This document shows positions 54,219 to 64,000 of a stretch of 64,000 nucleotides of DNA, piece by piece. The notes under the pieces are model-generated. The model worked only from the letters and a program-made list of their open reading frames with translations, made no database searches and had not been told where the DNA came from. Each line of letters opens with the position of its first letter. Position 1 is the stretch's first letter. A program made the translations under genes and the position numbers. This stretch comes from Ligula intestinalis (Eukaryota; Platyhelminthes; Cestoda; Diphyllobothriidea; Diphyllobothriidae): assembly GCA_036362985.1 (NCBI GenBank), contig JAYGXS010000002.1, positions 85,180,443 to 85,244,442 on the forward strand, read 5' to 3'.

Positions 54219-55604
54219 TTGACCGCCGATAGCTTCAATGCGTTCCTATCCAAAACTTTTAGTGAAAGCCCGATCGCTGCACCTCCGGCTATCCGGGCTT
54301 GGACGGGTGCCGTACTCGAAACCATAAGTTTTACCCTCTGGAACGTGACTGTAGCCATTCGTCGTTATCGTCCATCTTATAGTCCAGGACCAAATGGCGT
54401 CTCAGTTAGCCTTCTAAAAGCTGAAGCGAATGATATCTTCCCTTCTATTCTTTGTAAGGTATTTAATCTCGCTCTCGAGAGCGAAACCGTTCCTTCGTTG
54501 TGGAAGGAATCGCACATAATGCCTATTCGCAAGCATGGCCGATCGACGTCATTCGACAACTTTAGGCCAAGAAATGCACTTCCCACAGCCTCGAAGATCT
54601 TGGAGACATTGATCAAAGAAAAGATTATGTGTCGCTTGACAGAGAATAACCTGCTCAATACAGCTCAACATGGCTTTCTCGAGAAACGATCTTGTGACAC
54701 CTGTCAACTCTCTTTCGTTGATTATATGCTGCAATCTAGAGACAGCGGTTTTGCCACTTATAGCGTCTATTTTGCTTTAACTAAGGCCTTTGATCGGGTC
54801 GATCATAAACTCCTCCTTCTGAAACTGGCCTCCTTCGGCATAGGTAGCAAGCCTCTGAACTACATATCTTCCTATTTGGATGCTCGCACACAACGAGTAA
54901 AAATTTCTAATGTTATCTCCAACCCCACGCATGTGAGGAATGGAGTTATACAGGGTAGTGTACTAGGGCCACTCCTATTTTGCCTTTTTGTCAACGACGT
55001 TCCAGATTGTTTTCAGTATGGTAAACCCTTAATGTACGCTAATGATTTAAAAGTCGCTTATCGATATAAACCGGCAGATCGCAACATCGTGCTCGAGCTC
55101 ATAAAAAAGTATCTTCAGGCCTTCGCCCAGTGGTGTAGCACATGGTGCCTCACCCTTTCATGGCACAAATGTTCCGTTATGATTGCTGGCGACAATAACC
55201 AACCGGAATTAAGCATTGACGGCCACGAACTAAATGGCCCAGGAGTTATCAAGGATTTGGGCATATCCTACTCTAATAGTCTCATTTTGTCAGAGCACTG
55301 TGCCCCGATAGTCTCGAAAGCACACCGAACCACCGGATTTATCCTTAGAAATTTTAAGACTATCAAGGTTAGAACTAGCCTTCATAATATGTACGTGAGG
55401 CCTATTCTTGAATACTGCTCGTCCCTATTCAGTCATATGCACACTAGTGAACGGAAGAAAATAGAATCGGTGCAGCACTTCTTCACTAGAAGAGTTTTCA
55501 CTACAGAACACCGTAACTTAGCCTACCAACAAAGGTTCGAACTTATAAAGCTGGATCCCCTGTGGCTTCGTCGATTGCAGAAGGGTCTATTTTTACTGTT
55601 TTAA
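54219..55604 (+). pseudogene. RT of LINE B, open frame with dead active site
   Basis: A 461-residue frame without stops. Domains: linker (1-65), fingers/palm with SPGPNGVSVSLLK, NFRPRNALPTASKILETLI, QHGFLEKRSCDTCQL, motif A at about residues 183-197 (VYFALTKAFDRVDH), QGSVLGPLLFCLFVNDVP, motif C at about 273-279 (YANDLKV), and thumb/C-terminus. Motif A normally has Asp where GCT (54774-54776) gives Ala, and motif C YADD reads YAND (AAT 55041-55043). Both metal-binding Asp positions are altered, so it cannot polymerise despite its open frame. Confidence 0.92.
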
Positions 55605-55937
55605 CTTTTGAATGGTCAAACCTTTAATCCTGTTAGTACAATAAGGCAGCTTGAGCACTCTCAACGCGCCAGTCATCGAGACGTACTTTTATTTCGTCCT
55701 ATGGCACGTACAGTTAAGTACCGGCAACTCTTTTCAGCAAACTCCATATCAATCTGGAATAAGCTGCCCAAAATTATTAAAACCCATCAAAGCTACCCTA
55801 TTTTAAGAGAGCTATTACTAGTTTTCTACATTCAGGACAACTTGCACGAATTTTGGGTGCTGACTCGTTGGAATCTCTCTTTCAATTTGATGGCGTTCGT
55901 GGACTTTGAACCCCGCCAGGCTTCATGCTGTAAATAA
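55605..55937 (+). pseudogene. C-terminal region of LINE B ORF2
   Basis: After a TAA at 55602-55604, sequence in another frame holds NPVSTIRQLEHSQRASH, LLFRPMARTVKYRQLFSANS and SIWNKLPKIIKTH, the conserved end of CR1/Jockey-type ORF2 proteins (F..R....WN.LP). Confidence 0.8.
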
Positions 55938-56172
55938 TGCTGCTGAAGCAGCAGCCCGCAGTCTGCTAACCCTTCAGCCGATAGCGCGCAACTTCTGCCA
56001 ACAACCACTGAAGGAAGACTGAGAACACAGTGTTTTTATGCCAACCTTCTCCGTCTTGAAATAATGCCCTTAAACGCTATGCAACATTTCTCCTGCTGAT
56101 GTGTCAACTCAGCTGACAACTTTACATATATTCCGGTTGTATCATACCTTTGAAGTCAGGTTTTTTCACTTG

Positions 56173-56258
56173 AAACAAACTCTTTAACTCGCCCAGTATT
56201 GACAAAACACAAAACCTGAAACAAAACCAATACTGGCTGCAACATAGGGAGTTTGTTT
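56173..56258 (+). other. Hairpin in LINE B 3' UTR
   Basis: AAACAAACTC pairs with GAGTTTGTTT (56249-56258) and CCAGTATTG (56193-56201) with CAATACTGG (56228-56236), two exact nested stems. It may help template recognition, which is inference. Confidence 0.55.
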
Positions 56259-56371
56259 TAGGTTTTTCCCGGTCATGAAGGTGTTGGAAGGCGCTAAGAA
56301 GAGCATTACCAACTCTTCACAATTGCCTGTGAACTGGCATAATAAACATATCATTTTATAATTAGTCTACA

Positions 56372-56908
56372 AAAATCGCACTCTTCAGGAACGGACGGTA
56401 TTTCAAATTTAGTTATCAAATGAGTGTCGACGTTTCCAAATTGTTCAGCCATATATTTTCAGTCTATCTCTCAAGTTATTTCTTTCCTGACTCTTGGAAG
56501 GCATCCACTTTTCTTTCAGTCTTTAAGTCAGGATCTCCTTCGGACGTAAGTAACTACCGAGGTGTTCATAAAACCCCGGCTCTAGCCAAACTTCTAAAAC
56601 AGATCATTTTTAATCAAATTCATGATTTTTGTCTAATAAACAATCTTTTGAGTGACTCGCAACATGATTTTCTATCGGGGCGATCATGTGAGACGTATCA
56701 TACAGATTTTCTTATGTCACTCCCCTCCGTAACGAGCGGCAATCCGTGGTCATTATATACTTTGACCTGAGCAAAGCCTTTGACAAGGTACCGCACAGAC
56801 GGCTACTGGTAAAACTGGAATCCATTGGCATCCGTCTCCCTCTCATCGACTTCATCGGCTCCTACTTTTCTAACCGCAGCCAGAAGGTCTTAGAAGGAAA
56901 CAGATAAT
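56372..56908 (+). pseudogene. CR1 family A RT piece (copy A5)
   Basis: Starts within SHSSGTDGISNLVIK, continues after a frameshift as FPDSWKASTFLSVFKSGS, NYRGVHKTPALAKLLKQIIF, SDSQHDFLSGRSCETYHTDF, and after another shift YFDLSKAFDKVPHRRLLVKL. Motif A is intact. It stops at about 56908, where a minus-strand LINE tail (A4) starts. It supplies the segment deleted in A2. Confidence 0.83.
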
Positions 56909-56913
56909 CCACT

Positions 56914-57720
56914 GCTATAAATAAATAAATAAATTTTATATTTTAGGCCCGGAGGGCCACGTCAGTAAAAACTTAGTGCTGTAGAAAACGTAATACAAAG
57001 TTTATAAGTGTTGCTCCCCGTGAGCAACCACATAGGCAGCGGGAGCGTTTAGTAATGTAGGCAGATAAATTCATATTCCTTAGCATATCGTCATTTTAAA
57101 ATAATAGTGAACATTCTCTGAAACATAAGGTGAACTAAGGAGGAAGCAGTGAAAAAAACTCCTACCATGAAAGCGGAGGCAGAGTTCAGCGGACCCTCAC
57201 TTTAAAAAAAACGTAAAAGAAAAAACTGCTTCCAAAGAATTAAAGAGGTTGGTTGATAGGATTAATTGTAGTGCAATGACACAAGACTGTTGATGAGAAC
57301 GTATGAGGGTTGGAAACGTTTCTTGTCGTTTGAGAAATCATATAGCAACAGAGGCTACCGGTCACCACTGTAACACCGCCCGACTGGCTTCATGATCTAC
57401 CATCTAGCAGGTGAGACCGATTAATGCCATCGCGGATAATAGGGCCGAAAAGACCAGGGAACGGTAGAGGTCACTTGGTCATCACCAAAACGCCCGAGAT
57501 GCAACATTATGGACTGTGGACTCCAGCGACGAGCTGCCAAAAATAGCAGAACCGCCATAGGCATGAAAAGAAAACACGAAGACCATCGGCAGGGTTGTAA
57601 AACGGGGAACAGAGAACGGCAATGATGACTGAACAGAGACTGGGACGAAACATCGTTGCAAATATCACTCTATAGACGAAGAAATAGACATCTATGGAAA
57701 AATGTAATATAAATATAATA
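56914..57720 (-). mobile_element. CR1-like LINE 3' end (copy A4) and uncertain upstream part
   Basis: On minus the 3' terminus is GGCCCTCCGGGCC then AAAATATAAAATTTATTTATTT, near 56920-56960. The next about 300 bases resemble the family A 3' UTR (AACTCCTACC..GAGTTCAGCGG..AAAAAAACGTAAAAGAAAAAAC). From about 57260 to 57720 the sequence is weakly like 10920-11420; its class is unclear. Confidence 0.65.
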
Positions 57721-57724
57721 ATGA

Positions 57725-59090
57725 CGGCGCCAAAGATGTGCTTTACAAATAAACCTTATAAGTGATAATAATAATTTGTATATTTAAGGCCCAAGGGGCC
57801 CTGTCGTTACAAACTTTGTGCTATCATGAAAATAAAAATAAAAATTATAATGAGTGAACTCTTATAAAATAAGTGTCATCGGCAGTAAAAAACTCCTAAA
57901 TCGGTCGATGAGTTCAGCTAGCCACCGATTTCCAAAAAAATATAGGAGAAAAAACTGCCTTACTAGGTAACAGGGTTTGATGTGGTTAGATTGGGACCTG
58001 ATGTTGAGGGTTCAGGACGTTTTTGGTCATGGGAAAAAATAACATATCGTTAAGTTAAGAAGGGGTCATCCGGGACAACAGGAAAAGACAATAGAAGTCG
58101 TGGCAACATCACTGTGATGCGACCCACTTGACTCCAGAGTCCATAGAAAATTTGGCGATAACCATGAATAGCGACCTCGAAGACCACAGCGAAGGTTGCC
58201 AAACCGAAGAAGAGTTCGCAGCCCTTGGAAGTGGAGCTTAACTTTGTTTCAAATGCCAGGAGGACCCTTTTCAAAATCTACAACTTGCATGTTTGGAAAG
58301 GAAACAGACAGTAACGACTTTATTTCCTCTAAATTTAAATGCTTACGTAATTTTCCTTTAAAAATCGATAGTGTAGAAGACAGCCTAATATCGAGTGAAA
58401 GGTTGTTCCAAACAAAAGCATATTTGAGGTAAAAAAGCGAGAACGGTTAGGTGTGGAGCTACGGGGTGGTAAAATTATCATGGAGGAGTTACGAGTGGCG
58501 TAAGGTCGGTTTACCAGAGTAAGAGTAATAATTTGTGGGAGATTAGAACTATTATTAACGCAAAACAGAAAGCATATACCAGCTTCGAGTCTTCTTACCA
58601 AAGAAATTTAATGTTTCCTAACTGACATCTACCTGTATGACGCATACGAAACTCAGAAACAGAAAATATTTTACGAGTGAAAACTCGCTGAACCTTTTCA
58701 ATCTTACTACGGTCATTCTGGGTCATGAGACCAAAAAGCGAACAGCAGTATTCTAGTATAGAAAGAACAAACATGCAGTATAGTTTTAACTTCATTTCTG
58801 GAAGGAAAATTTTATGCGATATAAACCCACATATCTGTGCGGCCTTGGCAGAAATTCGATATGCATGAGGTGATAATGCTAGCTTATTCATGTAAGTAAA
58901 ACCCAAATCCTTTATCGTAGATCCTTCTAACAGTGGACTATTGGCTGTGTCCTTAGAAAATAAGTATATGCCTTTGAAAAATGCCACTCGTGATCAGCTG
59001 AGCGGTGGAATAACTATTACCTACTAAGACCTTCTGGCTGCGGTTAGACAAGTAGGAGCCGATGAAGTCGAAGAGAGGGGCACGGATGCC
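57725..59090 (-). mobile_element. CR1-like LINE family A, copy A3 (3' half)
   Basis: On minus: part of RT (FIGSYLSNRSQK, near 59060), then two internal deletions, then DLGFTYMNKLALSPHAYRIS..ILEYCCSLFGLMTQNDRSK (58900-58650), the C-terminal WN-type region, the 3' UTR and a terminal GGCCC-CTT-GGGCC..AAATATACAAATTATTATTA at about 57800-57765. The small segment at 57725-57752 (GGCGCCAAAGATGTGCTTTA) is the inverted equivalent of 59104-59133. The polymerase core is deleted. Confidence 0.85.
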
Positions 59091-59268
59091 AATAAAAATA
59101 ATGAGGTTTATTTGTAAGGCACATCTTTGGCGCCATCAAATAAACTTTATTATTATTATGACTAGAGAGGTGATCTGGTGTGGCAGAACGTCCTTTGTCT
59201 CGTCTGTGACGCCGGTTTGGCGTTATGCTGATTCGAAGGAGACAATAAAGGTGACTGGATCAGCAGCG
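59091..59268. mobile_element. Small insert inside LINE A3
   Basis: Begins with AATAAAAATAATGAGGTTTA, includes GTAAGGCACATCTTTGGCGC and ATCAAATAAACTTTATTATTATTA, then about 110 bases of unknown origin. The GGTTTATTTGTAA.GCACAT part also occurs inverted at 57725-57752. It interrupts RT homology on both sides and resembles 3' tail debris of another retroelement. Confidence 0.5.
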
Positions 59269-59269
59269 A

Positions 59270-59515
59270 ACTAGTAGATCTATCTTTCAGCTGCCTCCTC
59301 AATTTCTTTAGTCTGGGCAAAAGAAAATGAGGGACGGTCGCTTCTGGTGTATAGGATTTTGCAATTTTAGTGGGCACAAATTCCAGCAATTTATTATAAA
59401 TGACCGACATGAGTTCAGCAAGATATGCAGCGTCCTTAATGGAGGAGAGGCTCTGCCAATCTAATGAGTCAAGAAAATTGTTGATTGAGCTTATATCTGC
59501 TTCCAATTATATCAG
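59270..59515 (-). pseudogene. LINE A linker segment, displaced duplicate
   Basis: On minus: DISSINNFLDSLDWQSLSSI..AYLAELMSVIYNKLLEFVPT..LPRLKKLRRQLKDRS. This is the endonuclease-RT linker of family A and is repeated at 60600-60830. Here it sits inside the RT region, downstream of motif 2, so it comes from a second copy or a rearrangement. Confidence 0.75.
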
Positions 59516-59755
59516 TAGTTTGGCTAGTGTCGGGGTTTTATGAACACCGCAGTAGTTAGTTATGTCCGAATGAGATCCTGACTTAAAGACTGGAAGAATA
59601 ATGGATGTCTTCCAAGTGTCAGGAAAGAAACCATTTTAGAGATAGACTGAAAATATATGGCTTAGTAATTTGGGAAAGGTTGACACTCTTTTGATAACTG
59701 AGTTGGGTATATCGTAAATTCCCGAAGATTGCGAGTTTTTTAGACGATCATAAAC
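59516..59755 (-). pseudogene. LINE A3 RT fingers
   Basis: On minus: LKNSQSSGIYDIPNSVIKRV, FFPDTWKTSIILPVFKSGSH, then HKTPTLAKLL. Matches A2 and A5; broken by a stop after HIFSVYL. Confidence 0.78.
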
Positions 59756-60180
59756 TGGTGGGTTCCCTACGTTCTATTATGCCGCACCGGTTTGGGAACC
59801 CGAGCGTAGTGCCGGGAACCCGTCTATACCAGTAATGTTTCGTTAATACCTTTTGTTCTGCCCCACGCTCAGCTACGACTGAGTTTGTTTCCAAGCCCCC
59901 CCCCCCATACTAACAGAGGCAGTGGGTATCAGAATGCATAGTCAGAATAAAGATAACGATAGGGCTCATCTGTGTGTGCCCTTGAATTTCACCTTACGCA
60001 TGACACTGCTATATTCATTTTTTCGAATCTAACAAATTCGCTTCTAAACAGTTATACTTGTCTTATAGCTATAGACTACGGATACTGTTTGTTTAACCAA
60101 TTATTTCTAGTACTTCATTTTATCAAATTTTTGGTTTATTGATGAGGCCCATTGGGCCTGAAATATACAACTTATTATTA
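59756..60180 (+). mobile_element. ~425 bp insert with CR1-type 3' hairpin tail
   Basis: Comparison with A2 shows that family A sequence breaks after TTTTTTAGACG (59754) and resumes at TGTGCTTTC (60180). The insert ends on + with GAGGCCCATTGGGCCTGAAA + TATACAACTTATTATTA, the CR1-type terminus. Its body is not family A coding; near the start GGGAACCCG occurs twice and in inverse form. It may be a SINE using the CR1 tail or a 5'-truncated LINE of another subfamily. Confidence 0.65.
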
Positions 60181-60480
60181 TGTGCTTTCAAATAAATTTG
60201 ATGGAGAAATCAACGTTCCCGAGAGTATTGTCTCAGTATGGTTGAAAGGACGGGAATGGTTTGGATTCTGTCGTAAAATGCTTTGCAAAGAAAGCATTTA
60301 ACAATTCAGCTTTGTCAGACTCATCGAGTACAAATGTTTTATTTTCATTGAGCAATAGGGGTTTTTCAATTCCTCGTTTTGCGGGGGACCTACGACGAAA
60401 CAGTTGTGCAACCGATTTTGCAGAGTTTGACTCGCTGAGGGTGCAAGATTCCCTGTGCTGGTCACGCGCACAGCACTAAG
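60181..60480 (-). pseudogene. LINE A3 linker before RT
   Basis: On minus: ESCTLSESNSAKSVAQLFRR, NENKTFVLDESDKAELLNAF and FAKHFTTES, matching 14430-14215 in A2. A TGA and further shifts break the frame. Confidence 0.78.
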
Positions 60481-60530
60481 TTTGCAATGCCGAGGCCCTC
60501 CGGGCCTAAAATATAAAATTTATTCATTTC
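60481..60530 (+). mobile_element. ~55-bp ultra-truncated CR1 3' end inserted in A3
   Basis: CACTAAGTTTGCAATGCCGA, then GGCCCTCCGGGCC, then TAAAATATAAAATTTATTCATTTCTTTA: only the last bases of a family A 3' UTR, in + orientation, between two halves of A3 linker sequence. A1 has the same sequence at its end (GCACTAAGTTTGTAACGACA). Confidence 0.75.
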
Positions 60531-60830
60531 TTTAAGGCGAATCCTGGACGCTAATCTGAAGATCTCGGCGATCCTTTGATGCACAGGCAGCGAATTACAA
60601 GATCGATTTTTCAGCTGCTTCCTCAATTTCTTTAGTCGGGCCAAAGGAAAATGAGGGACGGTCGATTCTGGTGCGTAAGATTACGCAATTTTAGTTGACA
60701 CAAATTCCAAAATTTTATTACAAACGACAGACATGAGTTCAGCAAGATATGCAGGTTCGTTAATGGAGGAGAGACTCTGCAAGTCTAATGAGTCAAGAAA
60801 ATTGTTGATTAAGCTAATGTCTGCGAGGTC
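60531..60830 (-). pseudogene. LINE A3 linker, upstream part
   Basis: On minus 60830-60540: endonuclease-RT linker homologous to 59510-59270 (ARLKKLRKQLKNRSC kept) followed by HQRIAEIFRLASRIRLK. The duplicate differs by several substitutions. Confidence 0.72.
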
Positions 60831-61239
60831 ATAAGCATGATAGGCTCGACCAGTACGCCAGTACTGTATTGTATGTGCAAAAGTACTTTCTGCAACTCTT
60901 GAAATTTGTTATTTTGTCGTACTTCATAATAAAACGGAATCAAAATGGAATTTGTTCTTCACGTCATTGAACTGAATTCGCAGCCTACAACCAAAGCAAG
61001 TGAAAACAGCCTGAAAAAAACCACCAGTGACAAGATCAGCAGTTATTCAGGACCTCGAAGATTTACAAACGGCTGGGTCGTTGCTGAATATCCTGCATCT
61101 TGTTTATACACATTTAAAATGCTTCTTAGTAATTAAGCGTTTTGTTCACTCAGTCTGCTAGAAATATTTGCAATACTTTACACACCGTCAGAAGATTTTC
61201 GTTTTTTTGAATACCAGGCAACACACTACGTCATAGTCG
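60831..61239. other. Spacer; short open frame of unknown value
   Basis: A 63-codon frame at 60945-61136 follows an AATAAA-rich stretch; it resembles nothing I know. It may be the 5' UTR of LINE C. Confidence 0.35.
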
Positions 61240-61262
61240 CATTTTGAATTTAGTCGTTTTGT

Positions 61263-62500
61263 TTGCAAATGGAAGTAGCAAATATTACCCTCGATAATTC
61301 TACTAAACTGTCAGCGGGGCCAGGAATCCAACCGCGGACGCCTCGGGTGGAAGTCGAATGGCATGACGATGGAGCTATAGAAGAGTACAGTAGTGAGGAT
61401 CAACTTAGATTATCAACTACAGAAGAGCGGTCTCGAAGTTTATTGAAAAGGCCTCCCAGCAAACGGACGAAAAGTCTCAGAAGTTTAAGAGGTGCAACTT
61501 ATGAAGATAAGGCTTGCACGTCCTGTCTTACGCTTCTGCACAAATTTGCAGACCACGATAAGGAACTCCATAATCTGAAAATGGAGATGGAGGAATTGAA
61601 GAAATCTCTTCGCTTCCTCCTTAAAAAGGACAACATAATCGCACCTGAAGCCGAAAGTAGCCAGCAGAAAAGAGTATTTGCAGAATCCCGGGGCGGAGTA
61701 TCCACTGAGTAAGATGAACAAACACCGGCAACCCAAGCGGCGAAATTGGTAGCTTCCACCTAAAATCCTCTCGATACTGCACGAAACAAAACACCCACCA
61801 AACAACACGCTCCAATCAGAGAAGGAGATTGTACAACTCCACTTTCTTGTGAAGTCGGTTCGGGCACAGAAAGCCAGCATAAAATAGATAGTGGGTATGC
61901 TAAGGCTGCATACAAATCACTAAAAAAAACACAAATGCGGAAGGGAGGCAGCACGAAGACAGCTCTGAGCAAAGCCATCCCGGCTTCCAAAAGAAGCCTA
62001 TCTCTGGTGATGGTAAGGAAAACACAAAGTCACAAGCCATTCCTATCGATACCTCGGGGTCTTCTGATGGCAGTAGGGCTGGAAATATATCAAGGGTCTC
62101 TCTTACCCACCAAAACTGCATAGTCGTTCAAGGCCTACCTGAATCAGACGGAATTAATCCGAAGGAAAGGAAGAATGCGGATGTCGAATAGTTTTGGGAC
62201 CTGCTAAAAGACATTCTCAGACAGCGAGAGACAGTAGGAGTTTGTGGAGCTTTCAGAATAGGCAAACAGGTTACTGAACAGTCGGAAACTGTCCGACCTC
62301 GACCTTTCAGGATAGTCTTGGATAACAAAGAACAGGTGAACTTGGTTCTGTCCCGGAAGACAGCTCTCCGCCACTCACAGAAGACGGTGTTTTTCAGCCG
62401 GACTACTCTCCAGCAGAACGTCTGAAACGCCGAGAATTGGTGGCGGAACTACGGGAGAGAAAGAGAGCTGGAGAGAGCAATCTGGCTATATTCAGGGACC
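61263..62500 (+). pseudogene. LINE C ORF1 (coiled coil plus RRM-like) remnant
   Basis: The first frame (61263-61712, 149 residues) has a charged region and a coiled coil near residues 90-125 (HDKELHNLKMEMEELKKSLR). After frameshifts, NCIVVQGLPES (62114) begins an RRM-like domain: RETVGVCGAFRIGKQ, FRIVLDNKEQVNLVLSRKTA, then QPDYSPAERLKRRELVAELR. That order is typical of RNA-binding ORF1 proteins of CR1/L2-type LINEs. Several stops lie between 61712 and 62110. Confidence 0.78.
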
Positions 62501-62528
62501 AAATAATACAGAAAAATACCATAGTGCT

Positions 62529-63590
62529 GTGGAAGCAGGCAGTCCTGATGACGGCTGCGGTCCAGTAGTACTGGCAAACTCGCGCCCAAACGCATTGGAC
62601 ACTGCAGAGTCTCGCTGGCTGAAATTTCTGTATACTAACACCCAGAGTTTATTCTCGAAGTTTGATGAACTTCGAATACAGGTAGCCGATGGGTTCACTG
62701 ATGTTATAGCAATTACATAAACCTGGCTGTCACAGAGCATCAGTGATTCAGAAGTGGCGCTATGCGGATACCAACTATTAAAACGAGACCGAGTTGAACG
62801 CCAGAGTGGAGGAGTTGCTATGTATGTAAAGAAAGAAAGAAGTGTGTGCGAGAAGCCTGAAAGGATTGCTCATGGTATAGAGGCTATTTGGCTGACAATT
62901 AAGGCACGGGGGTCGCAGCCCCTGGAAGTCGTGACTGTCTACCGACCACCGCGGCAAACAATGATGCAGATGCGCGTTTATTTGTGTGCATAAAGGAGAT
63001 AGGAAGTCGACCTGCTGTTTTACTCATGGGTGACTTCAATGCGCCCAGCATATGTTGGAACAATTTGCGGGCCAATTGTTCTAAAAACGCCTTTGATCAC
63101 CATCTGCTAAGAACAACACTTGCGGCCCTTCTCACACAACACGTCCTAGTTTCAACTAGAGCACGTGGAGGGCAACAAGCTAGTTGTATAGATCTAGTCT
63201 TCACGAAGCATCCCGACACTATAGACGAGGTATGCTGGCTACCTCCACTAGGTCAAAGTGATCATGCCGTACTTTTGTGGGGTTATGGTTTTTACTCGTT
63301 ATTCCCTACAGTAGACGAACCAAGGCCGAATATATGGCAAGGTGACTTCTCACAAATGAGAGTAGAGGCATCACGAATGGACTGGGGTCTTCTTTTCTCT
63401 GGGGATGTCACTGAGGACTGGAATACATTTAAGGAGTGGTTGTTGCAGCTAATGCGCAGTCATTGTCCACTTTCAGTGCCCAAAGTATCTAGCCGACTTT
63501 CATGGCTGAACAGAGCTATAAAAAGAGAGATCAATAAAAAAGAAAGCTTTGGAAGAAGTTTTGCAACACAAGCCGCAACGAAGATTTGAA
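62529..63590 (+). pseudogene. APE endonuclease of LINE C, catalytic Glu codon is TAA
   Basis: Reads KFLYTNTQSLFSKFDELRIQ..VIAIT, then TAA (62718-62720), TWLSQSISDSEVALCGYQLL, SGGVAMYVKKERS, TVYRPPRQ and, after a frameshift near 62960-62990, LLMGDFNAPSICWNN, SCIDLVFTKH and GQSDHAVLLW. All endonuclease motifs except the Glu codon are recognisable. The frame 62984-63589 is open for 201 residues. Confidence 0.87.
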
Positions 63591-63639
63591 CAGTACAAAA
63601 TCCAGCGGAACAAGGTATAAAAAGTGTTTTCAAAGCATG

Positions 63640-64000
63640 ACGGGACTTTGAGAGCGATCTACTTCGTCGAGCTGTCAATAATCCAAAGTTGCTATGCAGT
63701 TATTTACGGAAAAGCACACGTAACAGGAATCCGATTCCTGTTATGCAAACTGATGATGGTCACAAAATCTCCGACTGTAAAAACCTAGCAGAACATTTGC
63801 TGAGTTATTTCAGTCTGTCTTCACCATAGAACCTCCATTCGTCGCAACTGTTGGCGAGGTCGTGGAAGCAACAAAAATTGGGGATATTTTGTTTAAAGAA
63901 GGAACGATTTTTCAAGAACTAGAAAGCTTGAAGGAATATAAATCTCCGGGTTTAGATGAAATTCCTGCCAAATTGCTCAAGGAACTTGCTAGAGAGCTAG
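63640..64000 (+). pseudogene. Start of LINE C reverse transcriptase
   Basis: In two frames: RNPIPVMQTDDGHKISDCKN then FQSVFTIEPPF and LESLKEYKSPGLDEIPAKLL, the entry to RT (K-S-P-G-x-D-x-I-P). The rest lies beyond the window, so integrity of the active site cannot be judged. Confidence 0.8.

Larger units (their letters stand above)
53330..56350 (+). mobile_element. CR1-like LINE family B, nearly full second ORF
   Basis: Endonuclease (53334-54200), RT (54219-55604), C-terminal region (55605-55937) and a 3' UTR with a strong hairpin (56173-56258) follow each other in CR1 order. The 5' limit is uncertain; sequence before 53330 is not assignable. The copy ends near 56350 (ATAATAAACATAT-rich) where family A sequence begins. 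Confidence 0.88.
61240..64000 (+). mobile_element. CR1-like LINE family C, 5' part, runs off the window
   Basis: ORF1 remains (61263-62500), endonuclease (62529-63590) and the first RT blocks (to 64000) appear in order on +. It is the only LINE here with a visible ORF1. Its RT continues past the right edge. Confidence 0.88.

Noticed and set aside
61485..61880. Minus-strand frames over LINE C ORF1
   Set aside because: They mirror the coding strand of the coiled-coil ORF1 and have no independent support.

Overview
This is a eukaryotic nuclear window: spliced genes, long introns, very low gene density, about half or more of the sequence recognisable as decayed transposable elements. The mix of CR1-like and RTE/SR2-like LINEs, Ty3/gypsy, Helitrons, and Penelope-like elements (PLEs) with GIY-YIG domains and hammerhead-like terminal repeats fits a flatworm. 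The RTE copies resemble those I know from diphyllobothriidean tapeworms (Spirometra/Schistocephalus type); this species-level guess is inference.

Host genes are few and lie in the gaps between elements. Three are recognised from protein sequence: a small lysine-rich protein (SMKR1-like) terminal exon on + at 22706-22978; a two-exon RWD-domain gene (RWDD2A/B-like) on - with exons at 36096-35914 and 32611-32159 around a 3.3 kb intron; and the first exon of the diphthamide-biosynthesis gene DPH3 on - at 43728-43621. Weaker candidates are a terminal exon on - at 23459-23308 that converges on the SMKR1-like gene, a last exon at 27898-27628 lying in one arm of a palindrome, and a pair of phase-compatible exons at 3-193 and 4278-4353.

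Layout. 1-5.4 kb: possible host exons and a dispersed repeat. 5.4-15.7 kb: a nest of retroelements (RTE fragment, 100-N assembly gap, Ty3/gypsy on -, two CR1 copies, one with an insertion in its 3' UTR). 16.4-18.2 kb: a Helitron with Rep and helicase remains and a hairpin-CTAG end. 18.2-22.7 kb: AT-rich, no gene seen. 22.7-24.6 kb: SMKR1-like gene, convergent exon, second Helitron on -. 25-31 kb: SINE, a 950 bp palindrome, hammerhead palindrome. 31.7-36.1 kb: RWDD2-like gene. 36.9-40.4 kb: dispersed repeats and a second palindrome split by a MITE with 8 bp target duplications. 41-49.4 kb: PLE remains, SINEs, DPH3 exon 1, a near-complete RTE RT and several hammerhead-like motifs. 49.7-53 kb: dispersed and tandem repeats. 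53.3-64 kb: three CR1-like families, nested.

Almost every element copy is dead, often at catalytic residues. The most interesting signals are a family of at least eight hammerhead-like motifs with self-complementary 4-nt sequences where stem III belongs, covariation in a repeat hairpin, CR1 3' ends sharing a GGCCC/GGGCC hairpin, and two unrelated CR1 copies with the same endonuclease catalytic Glu codon turned into TAA.
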